Shown piece after piece: positions 37,173 through 46,694 of a stretch of DNA of 64,000 nucleotides. The stretch lies in contig NZ_RCIQ01000001.1 in NCBI RefSeq assembly GCF_004000255.1, forward strand, positions 310,001 through 374,000. Direction: 5' to 3'. Position 1 is the stretch's first letter. Each line of letters begins with the position of its first letter. This DNA is from Nioella ostreopsis. GTDB taxonomy: Bacteria > Pseudomonadota > Alphaproteobacteria > Rhodobacterales > Rhodobacteraceae. Both the position numbers and the translations under genes were made by a program. The notes under the pieces are model-generated. The model did no database searches. It was not told the DNA's origin and saw only the letters and a program-made list of their open reading frames with translations.

Positions 37173-37508
37173 ATGACCTATGCCGTGATCGAAAACTGCA
37201 TCAACTGCAAATACACCGACTGCGTCGAGGTATGCCCGGTGGATTGCTTCTACGAGGGGGAGAACTTCCTCGTCATTCATCCCGATGAATGCATCGATTG
37301 CGGCGTCTGCGAACCGGAATGCCCGGCGGACGCGATTCGGCCCGATACCGAGCCGGACATGGAAAAATGGGTGGAGCTGAACCGGAAATATTCCGAGATG
37401 TGGCCGGTCATTGTTTCGAAGAAGGATCCGCTGCCGACGGCAGAGGAGTTTGACGGCAAGGATGGCAAGCTGCCGTACCTGTCGGAAGCCCCGGGCGAGG
37501 GCGGCTGA
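37173..37508 (+). CDS. fdxA: 7Fe ferredoxin FdxA
   Basis: A 111-residue ferredoxin with two cysteine clusters, [21 protein letters not shown] (written as CINCKYTDC and VEVCPVDC) and [12 protein letters not shown], which bind [3Fe-4S] and [4Fe-4S] clusters. The N-terminus [13 protein letters not shown] and the DPLPTAEEF tail are typical of FdxA. It transfers electrons in the cytoplasm to unknown partners. Downstream of the helicase-S4 pair by 49 bp, a gene order common in this group. Confidence 0.95.
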   Translation: MTYAVIENCINCKYTDCVEVCPVDCFYEGENFLVIHPDECIDCGVCEPECPADAIRPDTEPDMEKWVELNRKYSEMWPVIVSKKDPLPTAEEFDGKDGKLPYLSEAPGEGG

Positions 37509-37570
37509 CCGATTCGCCCCGGCGCTGGCAGTTATGCTGGTGCCGAAAGTCATGTTGCACTGCGGCAAAA

Positions 37571-37593
37571 CCCTGTGAAAACAGGGCTTTTGG
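37571..37593 (+). terminator. Terminator of fdxA
   Basis: CCCTGT (37571-37576) and ACAGGG (37581-37586) enclose a GAAA loop and are followed by CTTTTGG. Short but well placed after fdxA. Confidence 0.68.
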
Positions 37594-37614
37594 CGATAGT
37601 TGCATTGCGAATCT

Positions 37615-37642
37615 TTGAAATGGCCATTTTTTGTGCTATATT
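37615..37642 (+). promoter_or_regulatory. Predicted sigma-70 type promoter of carD
   Basis: TTGAAA (37615-37620) and TATATT (37637-37642) are separated by 16 bp, in an AT-rich stretch 148 bp before carD. The long leader between the -10 and the gene (about 140 bp) has no good open frame. Prediction by consensus only. Confidence 0.5.
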
Positions 37643-37789
37643 CCTGTTACAAAGGATGTCTCGTGAACGCACAAGCCGCGGTCGTGCCACACCGCGCATG
37701 AAATCAAAGAATGACAGCCCGTAGTGGAAAGTCCCGCTTTCCTCGCGGTGTTTTTGTCGCCCGTGACCGGGCCGTAAAAGGAAAACCAT

Positions 37790-38302
37790 ATGAGCAAATC
37801 GCGCAAATCGCAGGACTTTCGCCCGAACGACTATGTCGTCTACCCCGCGCATGGGGTCGGGCAAATCGTGTCCATCGAGGAACAGGAAATCGCCGGGCTG
37901 TCGCTCGAACTTTTCGTGATTTCCTTCGAGAAGGACAAGATGACCCTGCGGGTGCCAACGGCGAAGGCCACCGAGGTCGGGATGCGCTCGCTGTCCAGCC
38001 CCGATGTGGTGAAGAAGGCCATGGATACGCTCAAGGGCAAGGCCCGGGTGAAGCGCGCCATGTGGTCGCGCCGGGCGCAGGAATATGAACAGAAGATCAA
38101 TTCGGGCGACCTGATTTCGATCGCCGAGGTGGTCCGCGACCTGCACCGCGCCGATGACCAGCGGGAACAGTCCTATTCCGAGCGTCAGCTCTATGAGGCG
38201 GCGCTGGAGCGTCTGACCCGCGAATTGGCTGCCGTGAACGGCATGGACGAGGCCGGGGCGCAGAAACGCGTCGACGAGGTGCTGACCGCCCGCGCGGCCT
38301 GA
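37790..38302 (+). CDS. carD: CarD-family transcription regulator
   Basis: A 170-residue protein of the CarD/CdnL family, which binds RNA polymerase and stabilises the open promoter complex. It opens FRPNDYVVYPAHGVGQIVSI (about 7-26), the Tudor-like RNA-polymerase-interaction domain with its VYPAHGVG motif, followed by a helical domain ending ARAA with LKGKARVKRAMWSRRAQEYE. Alphaproteobacterial members are essential in several species, from memory. ATG at 37790 is well placed. A terminator and three palindromes follow. Confidence 0.95.
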   Translation: MSKSRKSQDFRPNDYVVYPAHGVGQIVSIEEQEIAGLSLELFVISFEKDKMTLRVPTAKATEVGMRSLSSPDVVKKAMDTLKGKARVKRAMWSRRAQEYEQKINSGDLISIAEVVRDLHRADDQREQSYSERQLYEAALERLTRELAAVNGMDEAGAQKRVDEVLTARAA

Positions 38303-38327
38303 TCCGTTCCTTCGGTTGAACAGAATG

Positions 38328-38358
38328 ACCCCGTTGCATTTTTGCGGCGGGGTTTTTT
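38328..38358 (+). terminator. Terminator of carD
   Basis: ACCCCG (38328-38333) pairs with CGGGGT (38348-38353), followed by a TTTTTT run. It ends carD. Confidence 0.82.
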
Positions 38359-38368
38359 CTTGGCGGGG

Positions 38369-38435
38369 AAGGGCCTTCGAAGGCCCTTGAAAGCGGTTTC
38401 GAAACCGCTTCCCCTAAGGCGCTTGCAAGCGCCTT
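38369..38435. repeat. Three consecutive 20-bp perfect palindromes
   Basis: AAGGGCCTTCGAAGGCCCTT (38369-38388), AAGCGGTTTCGAAACCGCTT (38391-38410) and AAGGCGCTTGCAAGCGCCTT (38416-38435) are each perfectly self-complementary, 20 bp long, begin AAG and end CTT, and have different cores. Spacers are 2 and 5 bp. They lie between the convergent carD and cobS genes, just beyond the carD terminator. Confidence 0.9.
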
Positions 38436-38445
38436 GTCACCCGGC

Positions 38446-39201
38446 TCAAAGCGCGGTGGCCAGAATGGCAAGCGCCGCGATTTCGGCAAGCTGTTGGCTC
38501 GCGCCCAGAATATCGCCGGTCTGCCCGCCGATCTTGGTCCGCGCCAGCAGCCCGAGCGCGATGGCCACAGTCGCAACCAGCAGCGCCGCCCATATTGCAG
38601 CCCCCCCGGTCAGGACGATCGCCAGCACCAGCGCCACGCCTGCGCCGATCGCGGCGGCCTCCATCGAAGGCCGTCCCACCGCCCGAGACAATCCGCCCTC
38701 GCGGGCGGGTGGCATCCAGGCCATCAGGGCCACCATGGGAACCCGCGACAGCATCGCGGCTGTCATCAGCGCCGGGAGAGCGTGGCCCGCCGCAATCAGA
38801 CCAGCCAGCAGCGACCAGCGCGCCAGCACCGACAGGATCAGCGCCAGCACCCCGTAAGTGCCGATATGGCTGTCCTTCATGATCTCCAGCCGTCGCTCCA
38901 CCGTCCAGCCCCCCCAGAGCCCGTCGGCGGTGTCTGCCAGACCGTCCTCATGCATCGCGCCGGTGACCATCGCCATGACCGCAAGGGCCAGAGCCGCAGA
39001 GAGCCCGGCCCCGAGCCCAGAAGACAGCCAGATGGCCAGCCCGGCCAGCAGCGCGGGGGTCAGCCCCGCCAGAGGCCAGGCCCAGGCCGCCGCCGCGCCT
39101 CGGGTCATATCCGGCTCGCCCGGCAGGGGCAGGCGGGTCAGCAGCCCGAGGGCCAGGCGCAGATCGCCGGTAATCTGTTGCAGAATGTCGCGCGGGGCCA
39201 T
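38446..39201 (-). CDS. cobS: Cobalamin synthase (adenosylcobinamide-GDP ribazoletransferase)
   Basis: This membrane enzyme joins adenosylcobinamide-GDP to alpha-ribazole, the last major step of adenosylcobalamin synthesis. The 251 residues have about seven hydrophobic segments and the CobS signature GAMHEDGLADTADGLWGG (about 80-97) and MKDSHIGTYGVLALI. Start at 39201 (MAPRDILQQITGDLRLALGL) is preferred. It is divergent from cobT. The product is the cofactor of the methylmalonyl-CoA mutase upstream in this window. Confidence 0.94.
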   Translation of the reverse strand: MAPRDILQQITGDLRLALGLLTRLPLPGEPDMTRGAAAAWAWPLAGLTPALLAGLAIWLSSGLGAGLSAALALAVMAMVTGAMHEDGLADTADGLWGGWTVERRLEIMKDSHIGTYGVLALILSVLARWSLLAGLIAAGHALPALMTAAMLSRVPMVALMAWMPPAREGGLSRAVGRPSMEAAAIGAGVALVLAIVLTGGAAIWAALLVATVAIALGLLARTKIGGQTGDILGASQQLAEIAALAILATAL

Positions 39202-39290
39202 GATCCCGGATCCTTTCGGTCGCATTCCAATGGACAATCCGGCATATCCGCCCAAACGCCCCTTTGGCAATGACAGAGAGACCGACGCCG

Positions 39291-40307
39291 ATGACCACGC
39301 CCTTCACCAGCCTTGCCGAATTCCGCGCCTTTCTGGCCGAGGCCCCCGGCCCGGACAGCGCCGCCATTTCAGGCGCAGAGGAGCGCAATGGGCAGCTGAC
39401 CAAGCCGCCCGGCGCGCTTGGGCGGCTGGAAGATCTGGCGATCTGGTATGCGGGCTGGCGCGGTGATGCGCGGCCGTCGCTCAATGCCCCGCAGGTGCTG
39501 GTCTTCGCGGGCAACCATGGGGTGACGGCGCGCGGTGTCTCGGCCTTTCCGGCGGAGGTCACGGTGCAGATGGTTGCCAATTTCGAGGCGGGTGGTGCCG
39601 CGATCAATCAGCTGTCGAAGGCGGCGGGGGCGTCCATGCAGGTGCACGCGCTGGATCTGGACCGGCCCACGGCGGATTTCTCAGCCGGTCCGGCCATGAG
39701 CGAGGCGGAGGTCGTGGCGGCGCTGGCGACCGGCTGGAATGCGGTCGATCCCAAGGCCGATCTGCTGGTCACCGGCGAGATGGGCATTGGCAACACCACC
39801 TCCGCCGCCGCCATTGCGCTGGCGCTCTTTGGCGGGGAGGCCGCCGATTGGACGGGCCGGGGCACGGGCGTCGATGACGCGGGCCTGGCGCTGAAGGCGC
39901 AGGTCGTGGCTGAGGGGCTGGCGGCGAACCCGCAGGCGGGTGAGGACGCGCTGGAGGCGCTGCGCTGCCTTGGCGGGCGGGAGCTTGCGGCGATGGCGGG
40001 CGCGATTGCGCGGGCTCGGGTCTTGCGCATTCCGGTCATTCTGGACGGGTTCATCTGCACGGCGGCGGCAGCCACGCTGGAACAGGCCGTGCCGGGCGCG
40101 CTGGATCACGCGGTGGCGGGGCATCTGTCGGCGGAAACCGCCCACGGCGCTGTGCTCAAACGCCTTGGCAAAGAGCCGCTCTTGGCGCTCAACATGCGGC
40201 TTGGCGAAGGATCCGGCGCGGCGCTGGCGATCAACGTGCTGAAAGGTGCGATTGCCTGCCATTCGGGGATGGCGACTTTTGCAGAGGCCGGTGTGTCGGA
40301 CGGCTAA
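39291..40307 (+). CDS. cobT: Nicotinate-nucleotide-dimethylbenzimidazole phosphoribosyltransferase
   Basis: The enzyme makes alpha-ribazole phosphate from dimethylbenzimidazole and nicotinate mononucleotide, supplying the lower ligand used by CobS. The 338 residues contain [13 protein letters not shown] (about 37-49), [17 protein letters not shown], the signature [14 protein letters not shown] (about 160-173) and [13 protein letters not shown] with the expected late glutamate. Start at 39291 is preferred; ATG at 39270 is possible. The stop codon overlaps the stop of the convergent kefC gene by 2 bp. Confidence 0.94.
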   Translation: MTTPFTSLAEFRAFLAEAPGPDSAAISGAEERNGQLTKPPGALGRLEDLAIWYAGWRGDARPSLNAPQVLVFAGNHGVTARGVSAFPAEVTVQMVANFEAGGAAINQLSKAAGASMQVHALDLDRPTADFSAGPAMSEAEVVAALATGWNAVDPKADLLVTGEMGIGNTTSAAAIALALFGGEAADWTGRGTGVDDAGLALKAQVVAEGLAANPQAGEDALEALRCLGGRELAAMAGAIARARVLRIPVILDGFICTAAAATLEQAVPGALDHAVAGHLSAETAHGAVLKRLGKEPLLALNMRLGEGSGAALAINVLKGAIACHSGMATFAEAGVSDG

Positions 40308-42214
40308 ACGCCGTCCCGAGAGGACTCTTCGTCTTCCACCGGCTCCGGCAGCTCGGCCTCGTCCAGATGCGTGGCGATGGCGGTTTCCAGATTGGCGTTC
40401 AACTCGCGCGAGCGGGCCACATAGGCGTCATTCTCGGCCAGGGGGATGCCGGGCTGCCACAGCTCTGCCAGTTCGCGCAGCACGTGGCGGTCGTGGCGGT
40501 AGAAGGCCATCTCCATCTCATGCGCCTCGTATTCGGACAGCCCCATGTTTTCCAGCACGTAGCGCCCGGCGCGCAGCGAGCTGTCGAACATTTCCCGCAC
40601 GATGTCGTTCGCGCCTGCCTGATACAGTTCGTAGGTATGCACCCGGTCATAGGCGCGGGCCACGATGTGGATGTCGGGGCGGCGGCGTCGGGCGTAGCGC
40701 ACCAGTTTCAGCACTTCCTCCTTGCCGTCCATGGCCACCACCAGCACCTTGGCATGGTCGAGCCCTGCCGCATGCAGCAGCTCGGGCCGGGTCGGGTCGC
40801 CGAAATAGCCATGAATGCCGAAGCGGCGCAAAAGCTGGATCGTTGACAGGTCCGCGTCCAGAACCACGGTCTTGAAGCCAGACAATTGCAGCATCCGGTT
40901 CACGACCTGACCGAAGCGACCTGTCCCCGCGATGATGATGCTTTCGGGGTTGTCGATCTCATCGGCATCGGGGCTATCTTCGACCGTGTCCTTGACCAGT
41001 TTGGACAGCACTTCATAGAGGATGAAGAACAGCGGCGTCAGCAGCATCGACAGGGCGACGACCAGCAGGAGGATTTCAGAGATGTGATTGGGCAGAACGT
41101 GGCTGGCCACCGCGTAGGAAATCAGCACGAAGCCAAACTCGCCCGCCTGCGCAAGGCTGAGCGTGAACAGCCACTGGTCGCGCCCGCGCAGCCCGGCGGC
41201 AAGGCCGATCCCGTAGAGGATGAGCCCCTTGGAGATCATCACCGCCAGCGTCAGGCCAATGATCGTGAACAGATTCGACCACAGCACATCAAAGTGGATT
41301 CCTGCGCCTACGGTGATGAAGAACAGCCCCAGAAGCAGGCCCTTGAAGGGCTCGATATTGGCCTCCAGTTCATGCTTGAACTCGGAATTGGCCAGCACCA
41401 CGCCCGCGATGAAGGCCCCGAGCGCGGGGGAGAGGCCCACCAGAACCATCAGGAAGGCGATGCCCACGACGATGACCAGTGCGACGGCGGTATACATCTC
41501 GCGCAGCCGCGCCATGTGGATGAACTGAAACAGCGGCCGGGTCAGGAAGCGCCCGCCCACGATGACGGCAGCGACGGCGGCGATGGTGGTCAGCGTCACG
41601 CCCCAGGCGGGCAGACCCTCGACCAGCGACAGACCTGTCTCGGCGGCGGCTTCCATGCCGGGGCGCTGGATCGAGCCATCGGGGGAAAACTGGGCGGCAG
41701 GTATGGTGGCCAGCAGCGGCAAGAGCGCCAGCATGGGGATGACGGCGATGTCCTGCGTCAGCAGGACGGAAAAGGCGGATCGCCCGCCACCCGTGCGCAG
41801 CAGTTTCTTTTCGGTCAGGGTTTGCAGGACGATCGCGGTCGATGAGAGCGCAAAGATCAGACCCACGGCCAGCGCCTGTTGCCAGGGCAGGCCGAGGATA
41901 AAGGCACCGCCCCCCAGAACCGCCGTAGAGAGACCGATCTGCGCGCCGCCAAGCCCCACCAGCTTGTCGCGCATTTCCCACAGGCCCTTGGGGTTCAGTT
42001 CCAGCCCGATCAGGAACAGCATCATGACGACACCGAACTCCGCCACGTGCTGCAACCCGTGCGGATCGGCCCCCACCTGATAGAGGATCGGGGCCAGTGC
42101 GATGCCCGCGATGAGATAGCCCAACACGGACCCAAGCCCGAGCCGCACCGAAAGCGGCACCGCGATCACCATCGCGGCGAGGTAGAGCGTGGCCTCGAAG
42201 AGGATGGAATCCAT
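40304..42214 (-). CDS. KefB/KefC-like monovalent cation:proton antiporter (CPA2) with RCK domain
   Basis: A 636-residue inner-membrane transporter. A CPA2 Na/H-exchanger part (about 1-380, twelve hydrophobic segments, [20 protein letters not shown] type motif [17 protein letters not shown]) is followed by an RCK/TrkA-N nucleotide-binding domain [17 protein letters not shown] at about 415-430 and a C-terminal part with [20 protein letters not shown]. Kef proteins are potassium efflux systems gated by glutathione adducts; chaC, which degrades glutathione, lies in this window but not adjacent. Start at 42214 is supported by AGGACA. Confidence 0.92.
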   Translation of the reverse strand: MDSILFEATLYLAAMVIAVPLSVRLGLGSVLGYLIAGIALAPILYQVGADPHGLQHVAEFGVVMMLFLIGLELNPKGLWEMRDKLVGLGGAQIGLSTAVLGGGAFILGLPWQQALAVGLIFALSSTAIVLQTLTEKKLLRTGGGRSAFSVLLTQDIAVIPMLALLPLLATIPAAQFSPDGSIQRPGMEAAAETGLSLVEGLPAWGVTLTTIAAVAAVIVGGRFLTRPLFQFIHMARLREMYTAVALVIVVGIAFLMVLVGLSPALGAFIAGVVLANSEFKHELEANIEPFKGLLLGLFFITVGAGIHFDVLWSNLFTIIGLTLAVMISKGLILYGIGLAAGLRGRDQWLFTLSLAQAGEFGFVLISYAVASHVLPNHISEILLLVVALSMLLTPLFFILYEVLSKLVKDTVEDSPDADEIDNPESIIIAGTGRFGQVVNRMLQLSGFKTVVLDADLSTIQLLRRFGIHGYFGDPTRPELLHAAGLDHAKVLVVAMDGKEEVLKLVRYARRRRPDIHIVARAYDRVHTYELYQAGANDIVREMFDSSLRAGRYVLENMGLSEYEAHEMEMAFYRHDRHVLRELAELWQPGIPLAENDAYVARSRELNANLETAIATHLDEAELPEPVEDEESSRDGV

Positions 42215-42285
42215 GATCTGGTGTCCTGTTGCGTTTGCAGGTGCAGCATCGCGGGTCTGCGGCGGTTTGGCAACAGGACAGGCTG

Positions 42286-42741
42286 TCAGGTGGGCAGGGG
42301 CGCGTCCGGCTTCTGCTGATCCATGACGATCTGGCTTTGCACCCGTGCGACGGCGGGCGTGGGCAGGATGACCTCGTGAATCAGCCGGTGCAGCGCGCCC
42401 AGATCGGTGCAATAGACCCGCAGCAGGTAGTCGGCCTCGCCCGTCAGGGTCCAGGCCGAGATGATCTCGGGCCGCGTGTCGATAATGCGAGTGAAGGCGC
42501 GGACCTGAGCGGGGTCATGGGTGGCCATCTGGACCTGTACGAACGCCTGAACATGCAGCCCGAGCGCCTCGGGCGAGACCACGGCGCGGGAGCCGGTGAC
42601 GATGCCTGCCTGTTCCAGCCGCTGGCGGCGGCGGCCCGCCTGACTGGCGGATAGGTTCAACTGCTCTCCCAGTTCCTGTGCGGTCAGGCCCGCATTGCGC
42701 TGAATCGCTTTCAACAGGCGGCGGTCGGTCTCGTCGATCAT
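42286..42741 (-). CDS. Lrp/AsnC-family regulator
   Basis: A 151-residue transcription factor: winged helix-turn-helix at the N-terminus (DETDRRLLKAIQRNAGLTAQ, LNLSASQAGRRRQRLEQAGI) and a C-terminal RAM (ligand-binding) domain with WTLTGEADYLLRVYCTDLGA. Divergent from hppD with about 140 bp between starts, so it probably controls tyrosine/phenylalanine breakdown in response to an amino acid. The start could also be at 42768 or 42801; 42741 gives the usual family length. Confidence 0.9.
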   Translation of the reverse strand: MIDETDRRLLKAIQRNAGLTAQELGEQLNLSASQAGRRRQRLEQAGIVTGSRAVVSPEALGLHVQAFVQVQMATHDPAQVRAFTRIIDTRPEIISAWTLTGEADYLLRVYCTDLGALHRLIHEVILPTPAVARVQSQIVMDQQKPDAPLPT

Positions 42742-42882
42742 ATGCGTGAAATCCGCGTGAATATGCATTCCAATGCTAATGTATCGTGGAAATCTCAGCA
42801 ATACCCATGATCTTCGCGCGTTTTATGTGGATCACATGCGGTAAACTCTGCCCAAGCGAACACCAGACAGGAGGAAACGCCC

Positions 42883-43995
42883 ATGGGCCCGTTCCCGCAT
42901 GACGCCCCCCGCGCCACCATTACCGCAGAGAACCCCGCCGGAACCGACGGGTTCGAATTCGTTGAATTCGCCCATCCCGATCCGCAACAGCTTCGCGATC
43001 TCTTCGCCAAGATGGGGTTCGTGCACACCGCAAATCACAAGACCAAGGCGGTTGAGCTGTGGCAGCAGGGCGATATCTCTTACATCCTGAACGCCGAGCC
43101 GGGCAGCTTTGCCGCCAAGTTCGTCGAGGAGCATGGCCCCTGCGCGCCCGCGATGGCCTGGCGCGTCGTGAATGCTCAGCACGCCTATGAGCACGCGATT
43201 TCCAAGGGCGCGGAAGCCTATGAGGGCGACGACAAGACGCTCGACTGGCCCGCGATCAAGGGGATCGGCGGCAGCCTGATCTATTTCACCGACCGGTATT
43301 TCGACGCCTCGCCCTATAACGAGGAGTTTGACTGGATCAGCAGCGCCCATCCGCAGGGCGCGGGCTTCTACTACCTCGATCACCTGACCCACAATGTCCA
43401 CAAGGGCAATATGGACACGTGGTTCCGGTTTTACGGCGACCTGTTCAACTTCAAGGAAATCCGTTTCTTCGATATCGAGGGCAAATTCACCGGGCTTTTG
43501 TCGCGCGCGCTGACATCCCCGTGCGGGCGCATCCGCATTCCGATCAACGAGGACCGGGGTGAGAAGGGTCAGATTGTCGAATATCTCAAGCGCTACAAGG
43601 GCGAGGGCATTCAGCATATCGCCGTGGGCACCGAGAATATCTATGCCTCGACCGACCTAATCTCGAACGCCGGTATCAAGTTCATGCCCGGCCCGAACGA
43701 GGCCTATTACGACCTGTCCTATGACCGGGTCAAAGGCCATGACGAGCCGAAAGAGAAGATGATGAAGCACGGCATCCTGATCGACGGCGAAGGCGTGGTC
43801 GATGGGGGGGAGACCAAGATCCTGCTGCAGATTTTCTCCAAGACCGTGATCGGGCCGATCTTCTTCGAATTCATCCAGCGCAAGGGCGATGACGGGTTCG
43901 GCGAGGGCAACTTCAAGGCGCTCTTCGAGTCGATCGAGGCCGAGCAGATCGAACGCGGTTTGTTCACCGACGAAGAAAAGGGTGACGCGGCCTGA
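42883..43995 (+). CDS. hppD: 4-hydroxyphenylpyruvate dioxygenase
   Basis: This iron enzyme converts 4-hydroxyphenylpyruvate to homogentisate in tyrosine breakdown. The 370 residues have two vicinal-oxygen-chelate halves. The iron ligands visible are His167 (DHLTHNV), His245 (GIQHIAVGT) and Glu329 (IFFEFIQRKG), and LSRALTSPCGRIRIPIN and NEAYYDLSYDR are typical family segments. The start has an AGGAGG site. Homogentisate dioxygenase is not in the window, so the rest of the pathway is elsewhere. Terminator follows. Confidence 0.97.
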   Translation: MGPFPHDAPRATITAENPAGTDGFEFVEFAHPDPQQLRDLFAKMGFVHTANHKTKAVELWQQGDISYILNAEPGSFAAKFVEEHGPCAPAMAWRVVNAQHAYEHAISKGAEAYEGDDKTLDWPAIKGIGGSLIYFTDRYFDASPYNEEFDWISSAHPQGAGFYYLDHLTHNVHKGNMDTWFRFYGDLFNFKEIRFFDIEGKFTGLLSRALTSPCGRIRIPINEDRGEKGQIVEYLKRYKGEGIQHIAVGTENIYASTDLISNAGIKFMPGPNEAYYDLSYDRVKGHDEPKEKMMKHGILIDGEGVVDGGETKILLQIFSKTVIGPIFFEFIQRKGDDGFGEGNFKALFESIEAEQIERGLFTDEEKGDAA

Positions 43996-44026
43996 TCAGG
44001 GCCACGCGTCTAAGACCAGGGGAGGG

Positions 44027-44058
44027 GCCCCCGTCCGGCGATCCGGGCGGGGGTTTTT
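44027..44058 (+). terminator. Terminator after hppD
   Basis: GCCCCCGTCCGG (44027-44038) pairs with CCGGGCGGGGG (44043-44053, one bulge) with a CGAT loop and is followed by TTTTTC. It also closes against the convergent gene at 44061. Confidence 0.86.
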
Positions 44059-44060
44059 CG

Positions 44061-44480
44061 TCAGTTGAAGGCGAGCACCCCGAAGATGATCGCGATGGCC
44101 ACGCCGCCGCGTCCAATGGAGCCAAGGGTTTTCATGCGCTTCAGGTCGGGTCGCGTGCCGGTTTTCTCGGCCTTCAGGGCAATGGCCGTCATCATCGTGA
44201 CGGGAACAAGAACCGCCGTGGCCCCGACCATCTTGACCCAGAAGGTCCAGTCCAGCGCCGCGATGTCATGGCGGCCAAGGGTCATGCCAAGACCCGAGAG
44301 CCACAGAAGGATGACCGCGCCAAAGCCGATCTTGCCGATCACGCCCATGGTCTGGGCCACCATCGGCGGCGGAGGCCCGCCAGAGGCGATGACCTTTTTC
44401 AGAAGCAGCCCGTTGCCGATGCTCGCGGCGCCGCCTGCGAACAGGCTGAACATGTGAATGATCTTGAGTGCGATCAGCAT
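44061..44480 (-). CDS. Hypothetical four-helix membrane protein
   Basis: This 139-residue protein has four hydrophobic segments: ALKIIHMFSLFAGGAASIGN, VIGKIGFGAVILLWLSGLGM, WTFWVKMVGATAVLVPVTMM and a C-terminal helix near IGRGGVAIAIIFGVLAFN. I do not recognise the family; the pattern recalls small CopD/DUF-type membrane proteins. AAGGGGG five bases before ATG at 44480 fixes the start; an upstream ATG at 44495 is embedded in that site. Confidence 0.75.
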   Translation of the reverse strand: MLIALKIIHMFSLFAGGAASIGNGLLLKKVIASGGPPPPMVAQTMGVIGKIGFGAVILLWLSGLGMTLGRHDIAALDWTFWVKMVGATAVLVPVTMMTAIALKAEKTGTRPDLKRMKTLGSIGRGGVAIAIIFGVLAFN

Positions 44481-44623
44481 GACGTCCCCCTTCATGCAAT
44501 CTATGGAGGGGAACCTTGGGCCATACCGTCTCCGGGGTCAAATCGGAAACTCTGCAGCCAAATTCCATTTGCGATAGCGGGCTTCGAAAGGCATGTCGGG
44601 ATTGGGCTTGCAGGGAGGCTGAC

Positions 44624-45310
44624 ATGAAACGCTCGACGATCAATGACATCATGGGGCAGGCGGATGCGTTCATCCGCTCATTCGGCTTTGCCCTGCCGCC
44701 CTTTGCCTACTGGACCCCCGAGGAGATGCGCGCGCGCCGGGGGCAGATCGACGGGATCGTGCAGGGCCGCATGGGCTGGGATATCACCGATTATGGCGAG
44801 GGCCGGTTCGACGAGATGGGACTGTTCCTGTTCACCCTGCGCAACGGGCGGCAGGCGGATCTGAAGAAAGGTGGCGGCATGTGCTACGCCGAGAAGTTGC
44901 TGATTTCGCGAAAGGATCAGTTGAGCCCGATGCACCGGCACTATCTGAAGGCCGAGGATATCATCAACCGGGGCGGCGCCACGATGGCCATTGAGCTGTT
45001 CGGCTCTGCCCCCGATGGCAGCCTCGACGAAACGGCAGGCGGCACGGTTCTGTGCGACGGGATCGCGCGGGACTATGCGCCCGGTGAGGTGCTGCTGTTC
45101 CAGCCCGGTGAAAGCATCACGCTGATGCCCGGCGACTGGCATGCGTTCTGGGGCGAGGGCGGCGATGTGCTGATCGGTGAGGTGTCCACGGTGAATGACG
45201 ACGAGGCGGATAACTGGTTCCGCGATCCGATCGGGCGGTTTGCCGAGATCGAGGAGGATGTTGCGCCGACGCATCTGCTGGTGTCGGATTACGGGCGCTG
45301 GTTGGGATGA
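44624..45310 (+). CDS. D-lyxose ketol-isomerase family protein
   Basis: A 228-residue cupin-type sugar isomerase, the normal size of D-lyxose isomerase. The conserved core includes YAEKLLISRKDQLSPMHRHYLKAEDIINRG (written in parts: MHRHYLKAEDIINRGG), which carries two metal-binding histidines and a glutamate, and GDWHAFWGEGG with the third histidine. The enzyme interconverts D-lyxose and D-xylulose and often D-mannose and D-fructose. Alone in its transcription unit, with no sugar transporter next to it; the actual substrate is inferred from the family. Confidence 0.9.
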   Translation: MKRSTINDIMGQADAFIRSFGFALPPFAYWTPEEMRARRGQIDGIVQGRMGWDITDYGEGRFDEMGLFLFTLRNGRQADLKKGGGMCYAEKLLISRKDQLSPMHRHYLKAEDIINRGGATMAIELFGSAPDGSLDETAGGTVLCDGIARDYAPGEVLLFQPGESITLMPGDWHAFWGEGGDVLIGEVSTVNDDEADNWFRDPIGRFAEIEEDVAPTHLLVSDYGRWLG

Positions 45311-45611
45311 TCCGGAGGGATTTCGCCGTGCCTTCGGCACGTCGACCCGCGCGGCCCTGACGGGCCGCGTTCGAGGCCGCGGCAGGTATCGACCGGGGAT
45401 GGGGGCGCTGCCCCCGCCGCCTTTCGGCGGCTCCCCCGAGGTATTTTGGCCAAGATGAAAGGGTGAGGGTGTTTCGGGGTGGAGGGCCTGTTAACCTTAA
45501 CGAAAGCATTGATGTCGCAGGCTGATTGCCGCCGGAGTGTCGGGCGCGGCTTCCCAAGGGCGGGTGGGGCCGCTAAAACGCGCCGGACAGGTTACCAGAA
45601 GGTTCCGAAAC
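45311..45611. repeat. Hairpin-rich intergenic region with a Rhodobacterales-type repeat
   Basis: No gene is seen in this 301-bp gap. It holds a run of hairpins: GTGCCTTCGGCAC (45329-45341), GCGGCCC/GGGCCGC (45351-45368), GGGGGCGCTGCCCCC (45401-45415) and GCCGCCTTTCGGCGGC (45416-45431), followed by CCCCCGAGGTATTTTGGCCA (45433-45452) and AGATGAAAGG. The last part resembles a repeat family I have often seen dispersed in Roseobacter-group genomes. Confidence 0.6.
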
Positions 45612-46694
45612 ATGACCCAGATCCGCCCGCAACCCGGCATCATGGAGATCGCGCTCTATCAGGGGGGCGGGGCCTCCATCGCGGGGCAGGAAAAGCCGCT
45701 GAAGCTCAGTTCGAACGAGAACCCGTTCGGGCCGGGGCCGAAGGCGGTGGCTGCCGTTCAGGCTGCGGCGGGGGCGATGCATCTTTATCCGTCCACGGAT
45801 CACGTTGGTTTGCGCACGGCCATTGGCGAGGTGCATGGGCTCGACCCTGACCGGATCATCTGCGGCGTCGGTTCGGACGAGATCATCACGTTCCTGTGCC
45901 AGGCCTATGCGGGGCCGGGCGACGAGGTGCTGTATACGGAACACGGGTTCCTGATGTACAAGATTTCGGCGCTGGCCGCGGGCGCGACCCCGGTCGTGGC
46001 GCCGGAGCGGGAGCGGACCGTTGACGTCGACGCGATCCTTGCAAAGGTGACCAGCCGCACGCGGCTCGTGTTCATTGCCAATCCCAACAACCCCACCGGC
46101 ACCATGATCGGCGGCAACGAGGTGGCGCGGCTGGCGGCGGGCTTGCCCGAGAACTGCCTGCTGGTGCTGGACGGGGCCTATGCGGAATATGTGGATGGGT
46201 TCGATGGCGGTGCGGGGCTGGTCGATGCGCGCGACAATGTCGTGATGACCCGGACCTTTTCCAAGATCTACGGGCTAGGCGGGTTGCGCGTGGGCTGGGG
46301 CTACGCCCCCCGCGCGGTGGTCGACGTTCTTACCCGTGTGCGCGGGCCGTTCAACCTGTCCACGCTGGCGCTGGCGGGGGCCGAGGCCGCCGTGCGTGAC
46401 ACGGACTACGTGGACCACTGCCGGGCGGTCAACACCGCGCAGCGCAAGCGGCTGGCTGAGGGCATGGCGGCGCTTGGCTTCCCCTCTGATCCGTCCGAGG
46501 GCAATTTCATCCTTTGCCGGATGGAGGATGAGGCCACGGCACAAGCCGCTGACGCGCATCTGAAATCCAAGGGCATCATCGTGCGGCTGGTGGCGGGCTA
46601 TGGCCTGCCCGATTGCATCCGCATTACGGTCGGATCCGAGGCGGATGTGACCCGCGTGCTGGATGCGATGGCGGATTTCGGAGGCGCGGCATGA
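45612..46694 (+). CDS. hisC: Histidinol-phosphate/aromatic aminotransferase
   Basis: A 360-residue class II (type I fold) aminotransferase with pyridoxal phosphate. [10 protein letters not shown] (about 39-48), [19 protein letters not shown] (about 157-165) and [14 protein letters not shown] with the Schiff-base lysine near residue 218 and RITVGS near the end fit HisC. The following gene is prephenate dehydrogenase, overlapping by 4 bp (ATGA). In Zymomonas mobilis the analogous hisH-tyrC pair encodes an aminotransferase used for both histidine and aromatic synthesis, so this one may serve tyrosine and phenylalanine too. Confidence 0.94.
   Translation: MTQIRPQPGIMEIALYQGGGASIAGQEKPLKLSSNENPFGPGPKAVAAVQAAAGAMHLYPSTDHVGLRTAIGEVHGLDPDRIICGVGSDEIITFLCQAYAGPGDEVLYTEHGFLMYKISALAAGATPVVAPERERTVDVDAILAKVTSRTRLVFIANPNNPTGTMIGGNEVARLAAGLPENCLLVLDGAYAEYVDGFDGGAGLVDARDNVVMTRTFSKIYGLGGLRVGWGYAPRAVVDVLTRVRGPFNLSTLALAGAEAAVRDTDYVDHCRAVNTAQRKRLAEGMAALGFPSDPSEGNFILCRMEDEATAQAADAHLKSKGIIVRLVAGYGLPDCIRITVGSEADVTRVLDAMADFGGAA

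Noticed and set aside
39202-39290. Cobalamin riboswitch between cobS and cobT
   Set aside because: Only 89 bp, too short for a cobalamin riboswitch, and I saw no B12-box-like sequence.
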